Shown: piece by piece, positions 28,136 through 36,606 of the stretch
Position numbering within the stretch: the first letter of the stretch is position 1
Layout of the letters: every line of letters starts with the position of its first letter
NCBI GenBank assembly: GCA_947632185.1
Contig: CANROH010000004.1
Location: forward strand, 1-48,124
Direction of reading: 5' to 3'
DNA: 48,124 bases
From: an uncultured Clostridia bacterium
Lineage (GTDB): Bacteria; Bacillota; Clostridia; TANB77; CAG-508
Program-made: the position numbers and the translations under genes
Notes under the pieces: generated by a model
Seen by the model: the letters and a program-made list of their open reading frames with translations, nothing else
What the model was told of the DNA's origin: nothing
Databases searched by the model: none

Positions 28136-29020
28136 TTATCTTAAATTTTCAAGTGCTACTATTCTGTCTTCTGTAGATGGATGAGTTGAGAATATACTAG
28201 TTTTATTATTTTTATTGTTTTTGAAAGGAGTTACTATATACATATGAGCATTACTTTTACTTGCAACATCTAACTCATCATTATCAGCACTTATCTTTTT
28301 TAATGCTGATATTAAACCATCTGGATTTCTAGTAAAAGATACTGCTGTTGCATCTGCTAAATATTCTCTTCTTCTTGATACAGCTAATTGTATAAGTTGA
28401 GATGCTATAGGTGATATTATTAAAAATATAAATCCTATTACTAATAATATTGCATTTGCATTTTCTTTATCATTATTTCTTCTTGTTCTAAATACCATTC
28501 TTGTAAATATATCTGATAGCATTATTACAAAACCTACCATTACACTTATTACTGCAGATAACCTTATATCATAGTTTTTTACATGTGATAGTTCATGCGC
28601 AACAACACCCTCTAATTCATAATAGTTTAATTTTTCTAATAATCCTGTTGTAACACATATTACAGCATGTTCTGGATTTCTTCCTGTTGCAAAAGCATTT
28701 GGTTGTTTTGATTCTACTACATATAAACTTGGTTTTGATTCTAGTCCTGAACTAACCATTAATCCTTCTAATATATTAGTAAGTTGTAAATCTTCTTCTT
28801 TAGTTGCAGGTCTTGCATTTACTGATGAAAGCACTATTTTATCGCAATTATAATAAGTTGCAACTGTTGATATAATTGAAAAAATTAATGCTACAAAAAT
28901 TGCATATTCACCTAAATCTAATACATTACATATAAAATATATTATCAGTGTTATCATTGTTAAAAAACTGAAAACAACTACTCCTGTTTTTATTTTATTT
29001 TTTCTTATATCGTCATACAT
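28136..29020 (-). CDS. htpX: HtpX-like M48 zinc metalloprotease
   Basis: The protein is 294 residues, the usual HtpX length. HtpX proteins are membrane zinc endopeptidases that degrade damaged or misfolded membrane proteins. Two N-terminal helices (about 14-32 and 38-56) precede the protease domain. The HEXXH zinc site is HELSH at 142-146, with a downstream RREYLADA segment supplying the third zinc ligand (Glu), and two more hydrophobic helices lie between them. The start ATG has AGAAGG 8 nt upstream. It lies 93 nt downstream of lemA, a common pairing in Firmicutes, with a hairpin between the two genes that may reduce readthrough. Confidence 0.95.
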   Translation of the reverse strand: MYDDIRKNKIKTGVVVFSFLTMITLIIYFICNVLDLGEYAIFVALIFSIISTVATYYNCDKIVLSSVNARPATKEEDLQLTNILEGLMVSSGLESKPSLYVVESKQPNAFATGRNPEHAVICVTTGLLEKLNYYELEGVVAHELSHVKNYDIRLSAVISVMVGFVIMLSDIFTRMVFRTRRNNDKENANAILLVIGFIFLIISPIASQLIQLAVSRRREYLADATAVSFTRNPDGLISALKKISADNDELDVASKSNAHMYIVTPFKNNKNNKTSIFSTHPSTEDRIVALENLR

Positions 29021-29080
29021 ACTTTTTACCTTCTAACTTTCATTTTAAGATTTAATTATTTTGTAATCACATATATAAAT

Positions 29081-29106
29081 GGGCATTATCACTGCTGACA
29101 ATGCCC
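29081..29106 (-). terminator. Hairpin between lemA and htpX (possible attenuator)
   Basis: A 10-bp stem with one G-U pair (29081-29090 with 29097-29106) lies just after the lemA stop. The tail on the minus strand is AT-rich but not a clean T-run, so it may be a leaky terminator or an mRNA-processing hairpin rather than a full stop. Confidence 0.5.
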
Positions 29107-29113
29107 TTCTAAA

Positions 29114-29665
29114 TTATTTACTAAAATCAACTTTTACATTTTTCTTAACTTCTTCAGAATCTACTTTAAATACGTCTTCTTGTTTAAAATTGCATATTCC
29201 TGCAATTATATTTGTAGGAATAACTTCCAATTTTGTGTTATATATTGTAACACTATCATTATAAAATTGTCTAGCATAAGAAATCTTGTTTTCTGTATTT
29301 CTTAATTCTTCTTGTAGTTCAGAAAAATTTTGGCTTGCCTTTAAATCAGGATAATTTTCAGAAACTGCCATAATTGTTTTTAATGCTCCTGATAATTCAT
29401 TATCAAGTTTTGCTTTCTCTGTAACTGTTGTTGCATTTGCCCAAGATGTTCTTAATTCTGTAACTTTTTGTAATGTTTCTGTTTCATGTTGCATATAACC
29501 TTTTACTACATCTACTAAATTTGGAATTAAATCAAATCTTCTTTGTAATTGTACGTCTATTTGGCTCCATGCATTTTTTACTTTATTTCTAGCTTTAACT
29601 AATTCATTATACATAATAACAAAAAATACAATTATAACTAAAATTACTATAACTACATATATCAT
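29114..29665 (-). CDS. lemA: LemA family protein
   Basis: A 183-residue protein with one N-terminal membrane helix followed by the long helical LemA domain. Typical segments are ARNKVKNAWSQIDVQLQRR, FDLIPNLV and the ending FxAxxYNxxV-type region (here ARQFYNDSVTIYN). The start at 29665 is preferred: GGAGG lies 8 nt upstream. An ATG 15 nt earlier contains that same GGAGG as its second codon and has no site of its own. LemA proteins are membrane-anchored with a cytoplasmic or surface helical bundle; their biochemical role is uncertain, but they often sit next to htpX, as here. Confidence 0.93.
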   Translation of the reverse strand: MIYVVIVILVIIVFFVIMYNELVKARNKVKNAWSQIDVQLQRRFDLIPNLVDVVKGYMQHETETLQKVTELRTSWANATTVTEKAKLDNELSGALKTIMAVSENYPDLKASQNFSELQEELRNTENKISYARQFYNDSVTIYNTKLEVIPTNIIAGICNFKQEDVFKVDSEEVKKNVKVDFSK

Positions 29666-29696
29666 TATTATATCCTCCATTTTTAAAATTTATTAT

Positions 29697-29725
29697 ATTA
29701 TATCAATATAATATCTTTTTTTCAA
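29697..29725 (-). promoter_or_regulatory. SigmaA promoter for lemA-htpX
   Basis: TTGAAA (29720-29725) and TATAAT (29697-29702) with a 17-nt spacer on the minus strand. The expected transcription start lies about 25 nt before the preferred lemA start codon. Confidence 0.85.
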
Positions 29726-29776
29726 TATAAAATACCTATAATTTTAAGTTAATATTTTACAATTTTTAAAACAAAA

Positions 29777-29804
29777 GAAGAGATAGTTTTTAAGCTATCT
29801 CTTC
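29777..29804 (-). terminator. Terminator after the cohesin gene
   Basis: A perfect 10-bp stem (29777-29786 with 29795-29804) with an 8-nt loop is followed in the minus direction by a T-rich tail. It lies 28 nt after the stop codon of the cohesin gene. Confidence 0.88.
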
Positions 29805-29831
29805 AAGGGATTATTTTTTATTCAAAGGAAT

Positions 29832-30734
29832 TTATATATCTTTATACTTCATATATCTGTTGTAGCATACATATGCTATTATCATTAATATTATTGCTGG
29901 TACAGCTATTATTCTTGCACCAGTTGCTGGTAATGTAGAATCTGCTGTTGTTTTATCTGTATTACTATTTGTATTTTTATTATTATTTACATTTTGGTTT
30001 GTATTTCTATTTGTGTTTGTGTTTTTATTTGTATTTGTGTTTGTATTTTTGTTTGTGTTTTGGTTTGAATTTTTATTTTCCTTCGCACTATCATTTGTAT
30101 TTGTGTTTGTGTCTTTATTTGCGTCATCATCATCATCATCATCTTTATTTTGTACGGCTTCTACTGTTATTGCAACATCTTGTGTTATTTGTTCAGACTG
30201 TCCAGCATCAGCTGTTACAACAAATAATGAATATGTAATTGCTTGTTTTATTTCTCCAAGAGTAGCATCAGATTTTACAGTAAAGTTTATTGTTAATATA
30301 TCTGTATCTGCAGTTATTGGTTCTTTAAAATCTATTACTATTCTTGAATCATTATCTTCATCTCCAGCTGGATTTCCATTAAATGCAACTGAATCAGATG
30401 TAGATGTCATATTTTCTATTGTTGCATTTGTTAAATCTTCAAGAGGTAGCTTTTGACTTCCTATTGTAATAGTATTATCTTCATTTTTTTCAATACTATT
30501 AATATCTATTGGTTCTATAACCTTTTTGTTATAATTGATATATCCTTCTATACTCTCTATCTTTTCTTCATTTACATCTTTTAAAGATAATGTTACTGCT
30601 ACTTTTTCTCCTCTTTTTACAACGCCATTTGATACTTTAAGTTCAATAGTAGTATTTACAGCAGCATATACGCTCGTACAAATCAATGTAAATGCAATAA
30701 CTAATTGCAATAATATTAACTTATTCTTTTTCAT
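29832..30734 (-). CDS. Sortase-anchored cohesin-domain protein
   Basis: The protein is 300 residues. A signal peptide (1-25, ending VYA) is followed by a single domain (about 27-193) that resembles type I cohesins: an opening strand with RGEKVAVTLSLKDV, an IEGYINYNKKVIEP segment matching the cohesin YDPxVLE region, and a closing ILTINFTVKSDAT strand. Then come an Asp run, an Asn/Thr/Lys stalk (about 196-266), LPATG (about 268-272), a hydrophobic helix and a short basic tail: a canonical sortase signal. Cohesins bind dockerins through calcium-loaded loops. The next gene upstream encodes a dockerin-bearing LRR protein, so this is probably the wall receptor for it. The start is supported by GAGGAG about 9 nt upstream. 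The family call is by motif reading, not a profile search. Confidence 0.82.
   Translation of the reverse strand: MKKNKLILLQLVIAFTLICTSVYAAVNTTIELKVSNGVVKRGEKVAVTLSLKDVNEEKIESIEGYINYNKKVIEPIDINSIEKNEDNTITIGSQKLPLEDLTNATIENMTSTSDSVAFNGNPAGDEDNDSRIVIDFKEPITADTDILTINFTVKSDATLGEIKQAITYSLFVVTADAGQSEQITQDVAITVEAVQNKDDDDDDDANKDTNTNTNDSAKENKNSNQNTNKNTNTNTNKNTNTNRNTNQNVNNNKNTNSNTDKTTADSTLPATGARIIAVPAIILMIIAYVCYNRYMKYKDI
29945..30120 (-). repeat. Asn/Thr/Lys stalk repeat of the cohesin protein
   Basis: An imperfect repeat of Asn-Thr pairs broken by Lys, Arg or Gln, encoded by the same AAT/AAC-ACA pattern as the 24-bp array at 5982-6415 but shorter and more degenerate. It places the cohesin domain at a distance from the LPATG anchor. 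Confidence 0.8.
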
Positions 30735-30772
30735 AACTTTTATTCTCCTCTTTTGCTATTAATATCAATACA

Positions 30773-30801
30773 AGGATATCATTTATTTTTTATAAATGCA
30801 A
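30773..30801 (-). promoter_or_regulatory. Probable sigmaA promoter for the cohesin gene
   Basis: TTGCAT (30796-30801) and TATCCT (30773-30778) separated by 17 nt on the minus strand, about 39 nt upstream of the start codon. The cohesin gene can therefore be transcribed separately from the dockerin gene. Confidence 0.65.
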
Positions 30802-30849
30802 TACTTTTTTAGTTATTTAATAATTTTGAAATATATATTTTACATTTTT

Positions 30850-30881
30850 GAAATTTAGGCGATTTTTATCGCCTAAATTTC
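30850..30881 (-). terminator. Hairpin after the LRR-dockerin gene
   Basis: A 14-bp perfect stem with a 4-nt loop begins 8 nt after the stop codon. The downstream minus-strand tail is AT-rich but not a T-run, so termination may be partial. Confidence 0.7.
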
Positions 30882-30888
30882 AATTTTA

Positions 30889-33800
30889 TTATTTTGTATA
30901 ATTAAATACATAACCTTTTACTTCTGCTCTATGATATAGTAGTAATTTTACATCTGTAATGTTTATATTTTCATCTTTATTTAAATCTGCAGATTCTAAT
31001 GCTCCGCCATTTAATTTTTGTACTTCGCTTCTATGAGCTTTAATTAATAATGAATCTACTGAGTTTGCTAAACCATCTCCGTTAGCATCTCCTTTTACAA
31101 CTATTTCATATACTATAGGATTTTCTGATTCATCTACTACATTATTGTTATTTTCATCTAATAATTTTACTAGCATTCCAGTTTCCATATAGCCTGTAGT
31201 AATATCTTGACTATCTTCATCTTTTGTAATAACTACATTATAATCTTTTCCATTTAAGAAAATTCTTTCAAAATCAGCTACTGGTGTTTTTGGTGCTATT
31301 TCTTTTAAATATGTTTCATCTTTAATGTATCCTAAATTGCTTACACTTTCAACAGTTTTGTCTAAACCAGCTTGTGGCTCGTCTTCAGAAGCTTTTTCAA
31401 TTGTAACTGTAGTGCTTATACTTACATCACCATTTTCTTTTGATGTAGCTGTTACTGTTATTGATTTAGATGTTTCATCTTTATCTACTGTTAATACTCC
31501 ATCATCTGATATTGTTGTACTGTTACTAGAATTTCCACTTATTGTCCAGTTTACTTTATCATCTGCTTCTTGTTCATCAATTCTTACATTAAAGTCAAGT
31601 GTTTCTCCTGCTTTTACAGTTTGTCCATCTGATGGTGTTATTTCTATTTTTGTTTCTTTTTCTGGTGGTACTGGAGGTTTAGAAGGATCTTCTTCTCCAG
31701 TTGATGTATTTATAACTGAATATTTGATTTTTAGATTTGTTCCTTCACCAATACATGTATCAACTTTTTGTCCGTTTCCTGACATTGCTATTACATTAAC
31801 TAATGCTTCTTTTTCTCCAACAGTTCTTGTATTTAATGTTACTTGATCTCCTGTTGATACTATTCTTCCATCTTCACTTGTATGTCCAAATGCTGTTCTT
31901 TCTGTATCTATTGCTAATAATTGTTTAAATATTTTTGGTATTTCTACATTAACTGTTACTGGATCTTTTGCTAAATCAAATGGTTCTTCTATTTCCATTA
32001 CAAGATTTTGATTTTTTAAGTTAACATTAACTGTATCTTCTCCTGCTAAATAATTTGAATATTCTCCATTTGTTATGCTATCTAAATATATTAATAAAGA
32101 ACTTATATCATTAATTTGATTTCCTGATAAATCTATTTCTTGTAATTTTTTGAATAATTTTTCATATTCACTATAACTTATATCTAATTGTCCTGAAATT
32201 AAATTGTTGCTTAAATTTAAATATCTTAAATTTACAAATTTTGTTAATTCTTTAATATCAGAGATAAAGTTATATGCAAGGTTTACTCTTCTCAATTTTG
32301 TCATAGTTGTCCAATCAATATTGGTTAGATCAGAAATATAACAATATGAAGCGTTTAAATCTGATAATGTTTCTAGAGTTGTTATTCCTTCTAAATTATC
32401 TAATTCAGCATTATAAGAAACATCTAATTTCTTTAATCTTGCTAATTTTATATATCTTGAAACATCTCCTTTTAATAGTTTTCTAGATAAACTAATTAAT
32501 TGATTATACAAGAATAATTTATTAGCTTCTGATTTTTTACTATTTTCTTTTTCAACTAATTTTACTTCTTTTATAATTTCGCTACTTACTCCATTTAATA
32601 ATGTTTCTGCTTGAGTTTTTGCTGTATCATCACCTGTTTTTGTTGAATCTTGTAAAGCTTCTTCTATTAAGTTACCTTCTTTTTCTTTTGAATAATTTAC
32701 ATATTCAACATCTATAGAATCTAATTTTTTATATTCTCCTTTGCATGAATATACTGTATCAGATTCATATGTGTGTTCTTCTTTTGTATATGTTTTATAT
32801 TCAGTATATAAAGTAGAATAGTCTTTTCCTTCTCTTATATTATTTAAAACATCTTTTTCTAAAGTTGCTGGAATTTCTTCATACTCTAATTCTTTAATTC
32901 TGTTTTCAAGATAATCTTCTTGATAGCAATATTCTTTTGCTGTCTCTTTATTCATTCTATTTATTAAGCAGTAATTAGACATTTCTGAATATAAACCAAT
33001 TTCAACAAATTTGTTTATTAATGATACTGCTCCTAATCTATCAATAGGTGTTTTATCTAAATAATCTTTAAAATAATCTGCAAAAGGTGTTTCTGAATCA
33101 GTTGTTTCAAAATTAATACTAAATGCTTTGTTTAATAATTTTTTATCTAATTCAGATAAACCATTTTGGCTTTCTAACTCTGATATATAATTAATTTCAC
33201 CTTCTAATAAAGCTTTTGCTTGTTCTAATGTTTTTAAAGAATTTTTATATGTTTCATATTCTTCATATGTTTGATAATTTAATTCTGGTGTTAATAATGT
33301 TGTTAATTTATATTCATTATTGTATATTTCATATAATACATCTAAATATTCATACATATCTTTAATAGAATTATTTAATCCGTCTGGATTTCCAGAAGAT
33401 AAAATATTATCTATTTCATTCTTTAATCCTACAACTTCATTTCCTTCTTCATCTGTATATGTATAAACAGCTTTTAATAAATCATTAATTGATTTTTTTC
33501 TATTTTCTGTATCTTTACTATAGCTTTCTCCTGCTGAATCTGCTTCAGCAGCTTCTTTTACTATATTTTTAATTTGTGGAATTAAATCATTTATAGCTTT
33601 TATTTTTTCTTCTATTGTTTTCATTGATTGTTCTGCTGCATCAGTAGATTTCAATAAATTACCATAAACTCTTTTATTTAAATAATTTGTATAATTTTCA
33701 ATCATTTGAGTTTCCCAATAATCTTTTTGATTATCTAACTCATATATTGAATCTATATCATCTAAATAATTATGAGATACATTTAATTCTGAACATAATC

Positions 33801-35187
33801 CAATAAAATATTCAATTCCTGATAAATCACTAATTTTTTTATTATTTAATATTAATGATGTTATTTTATTTGTTAATACTAAATCATCTATAACAAATGT
33901 TTTTGCATCATCATATGCTGCTTTATATAATGTTTCTCCTGATTCATCACTTTTATATGCAATTCTATATCCTTCTTTTGTTGTAACTATTCCTTTTTTA
34001 TCAGTTTCTTGAATTGATATATTTTGAATTTCTGTAATTACTTCTTCTCCAAGACTTTCTCCATCTGTATATTTATATAATCTATCTGTTTTATTATCAT
34101 ATACATATTGTTCTTTCTTTGTTTCTACATTTGTTAATACACGATATGTATTTTCTTGTATATCTTTTTCTTCAAATGTGAAATCTTCATATATAACTTC
34201 ACCATTTGCATTTGTTGCATATGGGAAACTTGATAAATCACTATTTACTTTTTGTCCACCTGTTAATTGTTCTTTTATTGCATCATAAAGATTACTATCT
34301 ACAGTTGTAATTGCTTCTGAAGAACTATCGTGAACTACATAATATAAATAGAATCTACTTCCATTTAATATATTCTCTGATGCTTTATTTAAATTAGTAG
34401 GATTTTTTGCTTCAGTTTCATCATCATTTATATAAATGTATACTTTTACTAATCCATAATGTCCTATTCCACTTTCATCAGCAATATTTACTACTATTTT
34501 ACCATCTTCTGATGTTACTTCTCCTGGAATATGATTAATTGATGGTGTTCCAACTTCTGTTTGTTTTGGATTAACTGCTTGTGAATATCTTGTTATTTCT
34601 TTCCATGCAGATTTTATATATCCTGCAAGGTTTAGTATTGATGGCAAATCAAATTCAGCTGTTGGTGAATTATCTGATTCTTCTTCTGAATCAACATAAG
34701 CAGTCTCAACTTTTGTAACTGTTTGTCCACTTAATACTATTGTTCCATTTTCTTTTAATGAATCGATTAAATTAGATATTGCACTTACATCATCTAATTT
34801 ATTTGTAGATAAATCTAAGTGTTTTAATTTTGGTAACTTGTTTAATACATCCAAATTACTATCTTTATCTAATTCGTTTCCTGATAACTCTAAACGCTCT
34901 AATGAAGTAAATACATCTAATCCTGTTAAATCTGAAATTCCTTTTTCATTAAGATTTAACTCTTTTACAGAAGATATTACTTCGTCGTTTAAAGTAATGC
35001 TATGAGTAATTTCGTTACATTCTACTTCAATGCCTTGCTTTTCTAAGCTTGCAACAATAGCCTGATACAAATTACTGTTTAGCCTAATCTCTTCATTTTC
35101 TGCTGCATTTACCACGAACAATGGTAAAATGCAATTCAAAAGCATAATTGTAATTAATGCAATTGAGATTAACGTTTTCCTTTTCAT
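30889..35187 (-). CDS. Secreted leucine-rich-repeat protein with Ig-like domain and C-terminal dockerin
   Basis: The protein is 1432 residues. Start 35187 is chosen because GGGAGG lies 7 nt upstream; an ATG at 35214 falls at about the predicted transcription start. A signal peptide (1-29, VNA) is followed by LRRs (about 76-143) with LxxLxLSxNxL units. A mixed domain (about 160-440), more LRRs (about 440-483), a long helical segment (about 483-880) and further LRRs (about 916-1043) come next. Then a Big-2-like Ig domain (about 1180-1263) and a C-terminal type I dockerin (about 1366-1428). Both dockerin calcium loops keep ligands at positions 1, 3, 5, 9 and 12 (D-x-N-x-D in DANGDG and DLNKDE). 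There is no wall-sorting signal, so the dockerin is the only evident means of surface attachment. The neighbouring cohesin protein is the likely partner. Ligand of the LRRs unknown. Confidence 0.92.
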   Translation of the reverse strand: MKRKTLISIALITIMLLNCILPLFVVNAAENEEIRLNSNLYQAIVASLEKQGIEVECNEITHSITLNDEVISSVKELNLNEKGISDLTGLDVFTSLERLELSGNELDKDSNLDVLNKLPKLKHLDLSTNKLDDVSAISNLIDSLKENGTIVLSGQTVTKVETAYVDSEEESDNSPTAEFDLPSILNLAGYIKSAWKEITRYSQAVNPKQTEVGTPSINHIPGEVTSEDGKIVVNIADESGIGHYGLVKVYIYINDDETEAKNPTNLNKASENILNGSRFYLYYVVHDSSSEAITTVDSNLYDAIKEQLTGGQKVNSDLSSFPYATNANGEVIYEDFTFEEKDIQENTYRVLTNVETKKEQYVYDNKTDRLYKYTDGESLGEEVITEIQNISIQETDKKGIVTTKEGYRIAYKSDESGETLYKAAYDDAKTFVIDDLVLTNKITSLILNNKKISDLSGIEYFIGLCSELNVSHNYLDDIDSIYELDNQKDYWETQMIENYTNYLNKRVYGNLLKSTDAAEQSMKTIEEKIKAINDLIPQIKNIVKEAAEADSAGESYSKDTENRKKSINDLLKAVYTYTDEEGNEVVGLKNEIDNILSSGNPDGLNNSIKDMYEYLDVLYEIYNNEYKLTTLLTPELNYQTYEEYETYKNSLKTLEQAKALLEGEINYISELESQNGLSELDKKLLNKAFSINFETTDSETPFADYFKDYLDKTPIDRLGAVSLINKFVEIGLYSEMSNYCLINRMNKETAKEYCYQEDYLENRIKELEYEEIPATLEKDVLNNIREGKDYSTLYTEYKTYTKEEHTYESDTVYSCKGEYKKLDSIDVEYVNYSKEKEGNLIEEALQDSTKTGDDTAKTQAETLLNGVSSEIIKEVKLVEKENSKKSEANKLFLYNQLISLSRKLLKGDVSRYIKLARLKKLDVSYNAELDNLEGITTLETLSDLNASYCYISDLTNIDWTTMTKLRRVNLAYNFISDIKELTKFVNLRYLNLSNNLISGQLDISYSEYEKLFKKLQEIDLSGNQINDISSLLIYLDSITNGEYSNYLAGEDTVNVNLKNQNLVMEIEEPFDLAKDPVTVNVEIPKIFKQLLAIDTERTAFGHTSEDGRIVSTGDQVTLNTRTVGEKEALVNVIAMSGNGQKVDTCIGEGTNLKIKYSVINTSTGEEDPSKPPVPPEKETKIEITPSDGQTVKAGETLDFNVRIDEQEADDKVNWTISGNSSNSTTISDDGVLTVDKDETSKSITVTATSKENGDVSISTTVTIEKASEDEPQAGLDKTVESVSNLGYIKDETYLKEIAPKTPVADFERIFLNGKDYNVVITKDEDSQDITTGYMETGMLVKLLDENNNNVVDESENPIVYEIVVKGDANGDGLANSVDSLLIKAHRSEVQKLNGGALESADLNKDENINITDVKLLLYHRAEVKGYVFNYTK

Positions 35188-35221
35188 AATAAATCCTCCC
35201 TGAAATTTTTTCATTATTTAC

Positions 35222-35249
35222 ATGATAGCATTTAGAAATTTTTTTTCAA
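35222..35249 (-). promoter_or_regulatory. SigmaA promoter for the LRR-dockerin gene
   Basis: TTGAAA (35244-35249) and TATCAT (35222-35227) with a 16-nt spacer on the minus strand. Transcription would begin close to 35,215, which makes the ATG at 35214 unusable and supports the start at 35187. Confidence 0.8.
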
Positions 35250-35430
35250 TAGCAATTTTTTTCACGACTACCAAATGTTGCTAGAAAGCTTTACGGAATA
35301 AGAATTTTTAAGTTTATAATTCATATTATTAAGTTTTTATTACTTTTTGAGGTTTTTTTAAAATTTTGCTTACGAAAATAGATATTTTAGAAATTTTTTC
35401 CATAAATAGAAGAAAGAAAAATAATATAAA

Positions 35431-35456
35431 AAAGAACTTAATATAATAAGTTCTTT
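35431..35456 (-). terminator. Terminator after tatD
   Basis: A perfect 10-bp stem (35431-35440 with 35447-35456) with a 6-nt loop is followed by a T-rich tract on the minus strand, 6 nt after the tatD stop. Confidence 0.9.
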
Positions 35457-35461
35457 CATCT

Positions 35462-36223
35462 TTATATATTAAATATTTTATTTGCATTTTCATAAGTTAT
35501 ATTAGCTATTTCCTCTTGCTTCAAATTTTTAATTTCAGCAATTTTAGTTGCAACCAATTTTACCTTTCTCGAATCATTTCTTTGTCCTCTAAATGGTTCT
35601 GGTGTAAGATATGGTGAATCTGTTTCTATTAATATTCTATCTAAAGGAACAAGCTTTACTGCTTCTTCTGATTTTGCATTTTTAAAAGTAATATTTCCAC
35701 TAAAAGATATATAAAATCCAAGTTTTAATCCTTCTTTAATTAATTCTTGATTTAATGGACAACAATGAAAAATACCTTTCTTGTTCACTGGATGTTCTTT
35801 TAAAATTTCAATTGTATCAATACTTGCATCTCTAGTATGTATTATAATTGGTTTTTCTAATCTATTTGCAATTTCTATTTGCTTTATAAATAGTTCTTTT
35901 TGGTCATTTTTATTTTCTTTATTCCAATAATAATCTAGCCCGATTTCTCCAATTGCAACAACTTTTTTATTTTTTGCTAAAATTTCAATTTCTTCTAATT
36001 TTCTTTTTTCAAAATCATCTATATCGTTTGGAGATATTCCAGCACTTGCAAATATAAAATCTTTTTTTTCTGCTATTTTTAAAGCCTCTTTACTTTTGAT
36101 TAGATTATATCCAACGCAAACAGTTCTAGTAATACCGTTTTGATATATTAAATCAATTATTTCATCTCTATCCTCTTCAAATTTTTCATCATTATAATGA
36201 GCATGTGAGTCAAAAAATTCCAT
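35462..36223 (-). CDS. tatD: TatD family metal-dependent DNase
   Basis: A 253-residue TIM-barrel hydrolase of normal TatD length. TatD proteins are divalent-metal 3'-5' exonucleases and some act on D-aminoacyl-tRNA. Metal ligands are visible: DSHAHYND at 5-12, the Glu in GEIGLDYY (about 92), the His in PIIIHTRDA and IFHCCPL, and the Asp in ETDSPYL. The ATG directly follows the acpS stop codon (TAAATG), and its AGGAG lies inside the end of acpS, so the two are probably translationally coupled. It is the last gene of the run that starts with the WG-repeat gene. Confidence 0.95.
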   Translation of the reverse strand: MEFFDSHAHYNDEKFEEDRDEIIDLIYQNGITRTVCVGYNLIKSKEALKIAEKKDFIFASAGISPNDIDDFEKRKLEEIEILAKNKKVVAIGEIGLDYYWNKENKNDQKELFIKQIEIANRLEKPIIIHTRDASIDTIEILKEHPVNKKGIFHCCPLNQELIKEGLKLGFYISFSGNITFKNAKSEEAVKLVPLDRILIETDSPYLTPEPFRGQRNDSRKVKLVATKIAEIKNLKQEEIANITYENANKIFNI

Positions 36224-36595
36224 TTAATTCTCCTTATATATAGCAACTACATTTGCCACAGCATATTCTTTACAATGAGATAGACTTATTTCAATACTTT
36301 CTAACTCTTTTATTTTAAAATTTAAATTAATATATGGTTTTCCCCTAGTATCATTTAATACTTCAAAATCTTTCCAAGAATATTCAAAATTTATATAATC
36401 ACTAATTGCTTTATATATAGCTTCTTTAGCTGCAAATCTTGCTGCATAACTTTGATATTTTTGCAACCCCCTACTTTCACAATACTGTATTTCTTTAGGT
36501 GTGTATATTCTATTTAAGAATCTATCTCCATTACTCTCAATATCTGATTTTATCCTGCTTATTTCTACTATATCTGTACCATTTAATAATTTCAT
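36224..36595 (-). CDS. acpS: Holo-[acyl-carrier-protein] synthase
   Basis: A 123-residue AcpS, the usual length. It transfers phosphopantetheine from CoA to the serine of acyl carrier protein for fatty-acid synthesis. The magnesium-binding Asp is in GTDIVEISRI and the second motif is FAAKEAIYKAI, both canonical. The ATG at 36595 is preferred over a GTG at 36604 because AAAGG lies 8 nt upstream of the ATG, while the GTG falls inside that site. It follows the upstream membrane-protein gene by 11 nt and abuts tatD. Confidence 0.95.
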   Translation of the reverse strand: MKLLNGTDIVEISRIKSDIESNGDRFLNRIYTPKEIQYCESRGLQKYQSYAARFAAKEAIYKAISDYINFEYSWKDFEVLNDTRGKPYINLNFKIKELESIEISLSHCKEYAVANVVAIYKEN

Positions 36596-36606
36596 TTTGT
36601 TCACCT

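Noticed and set aside
1..35187. Genomic island with mobile-element boundaries
   Set aside because: No integrase, transposase, attachment repeat or composition break was seen; the surface-gene block is as AT-rich as the housekeeping genes.
35188..35214. Upstream start of the LRR-dockerin gene
   Set aside because: It coincides with the predicted transcription start and lacks a ribosome binding site; the ATG at 35187 has GGGAGG.
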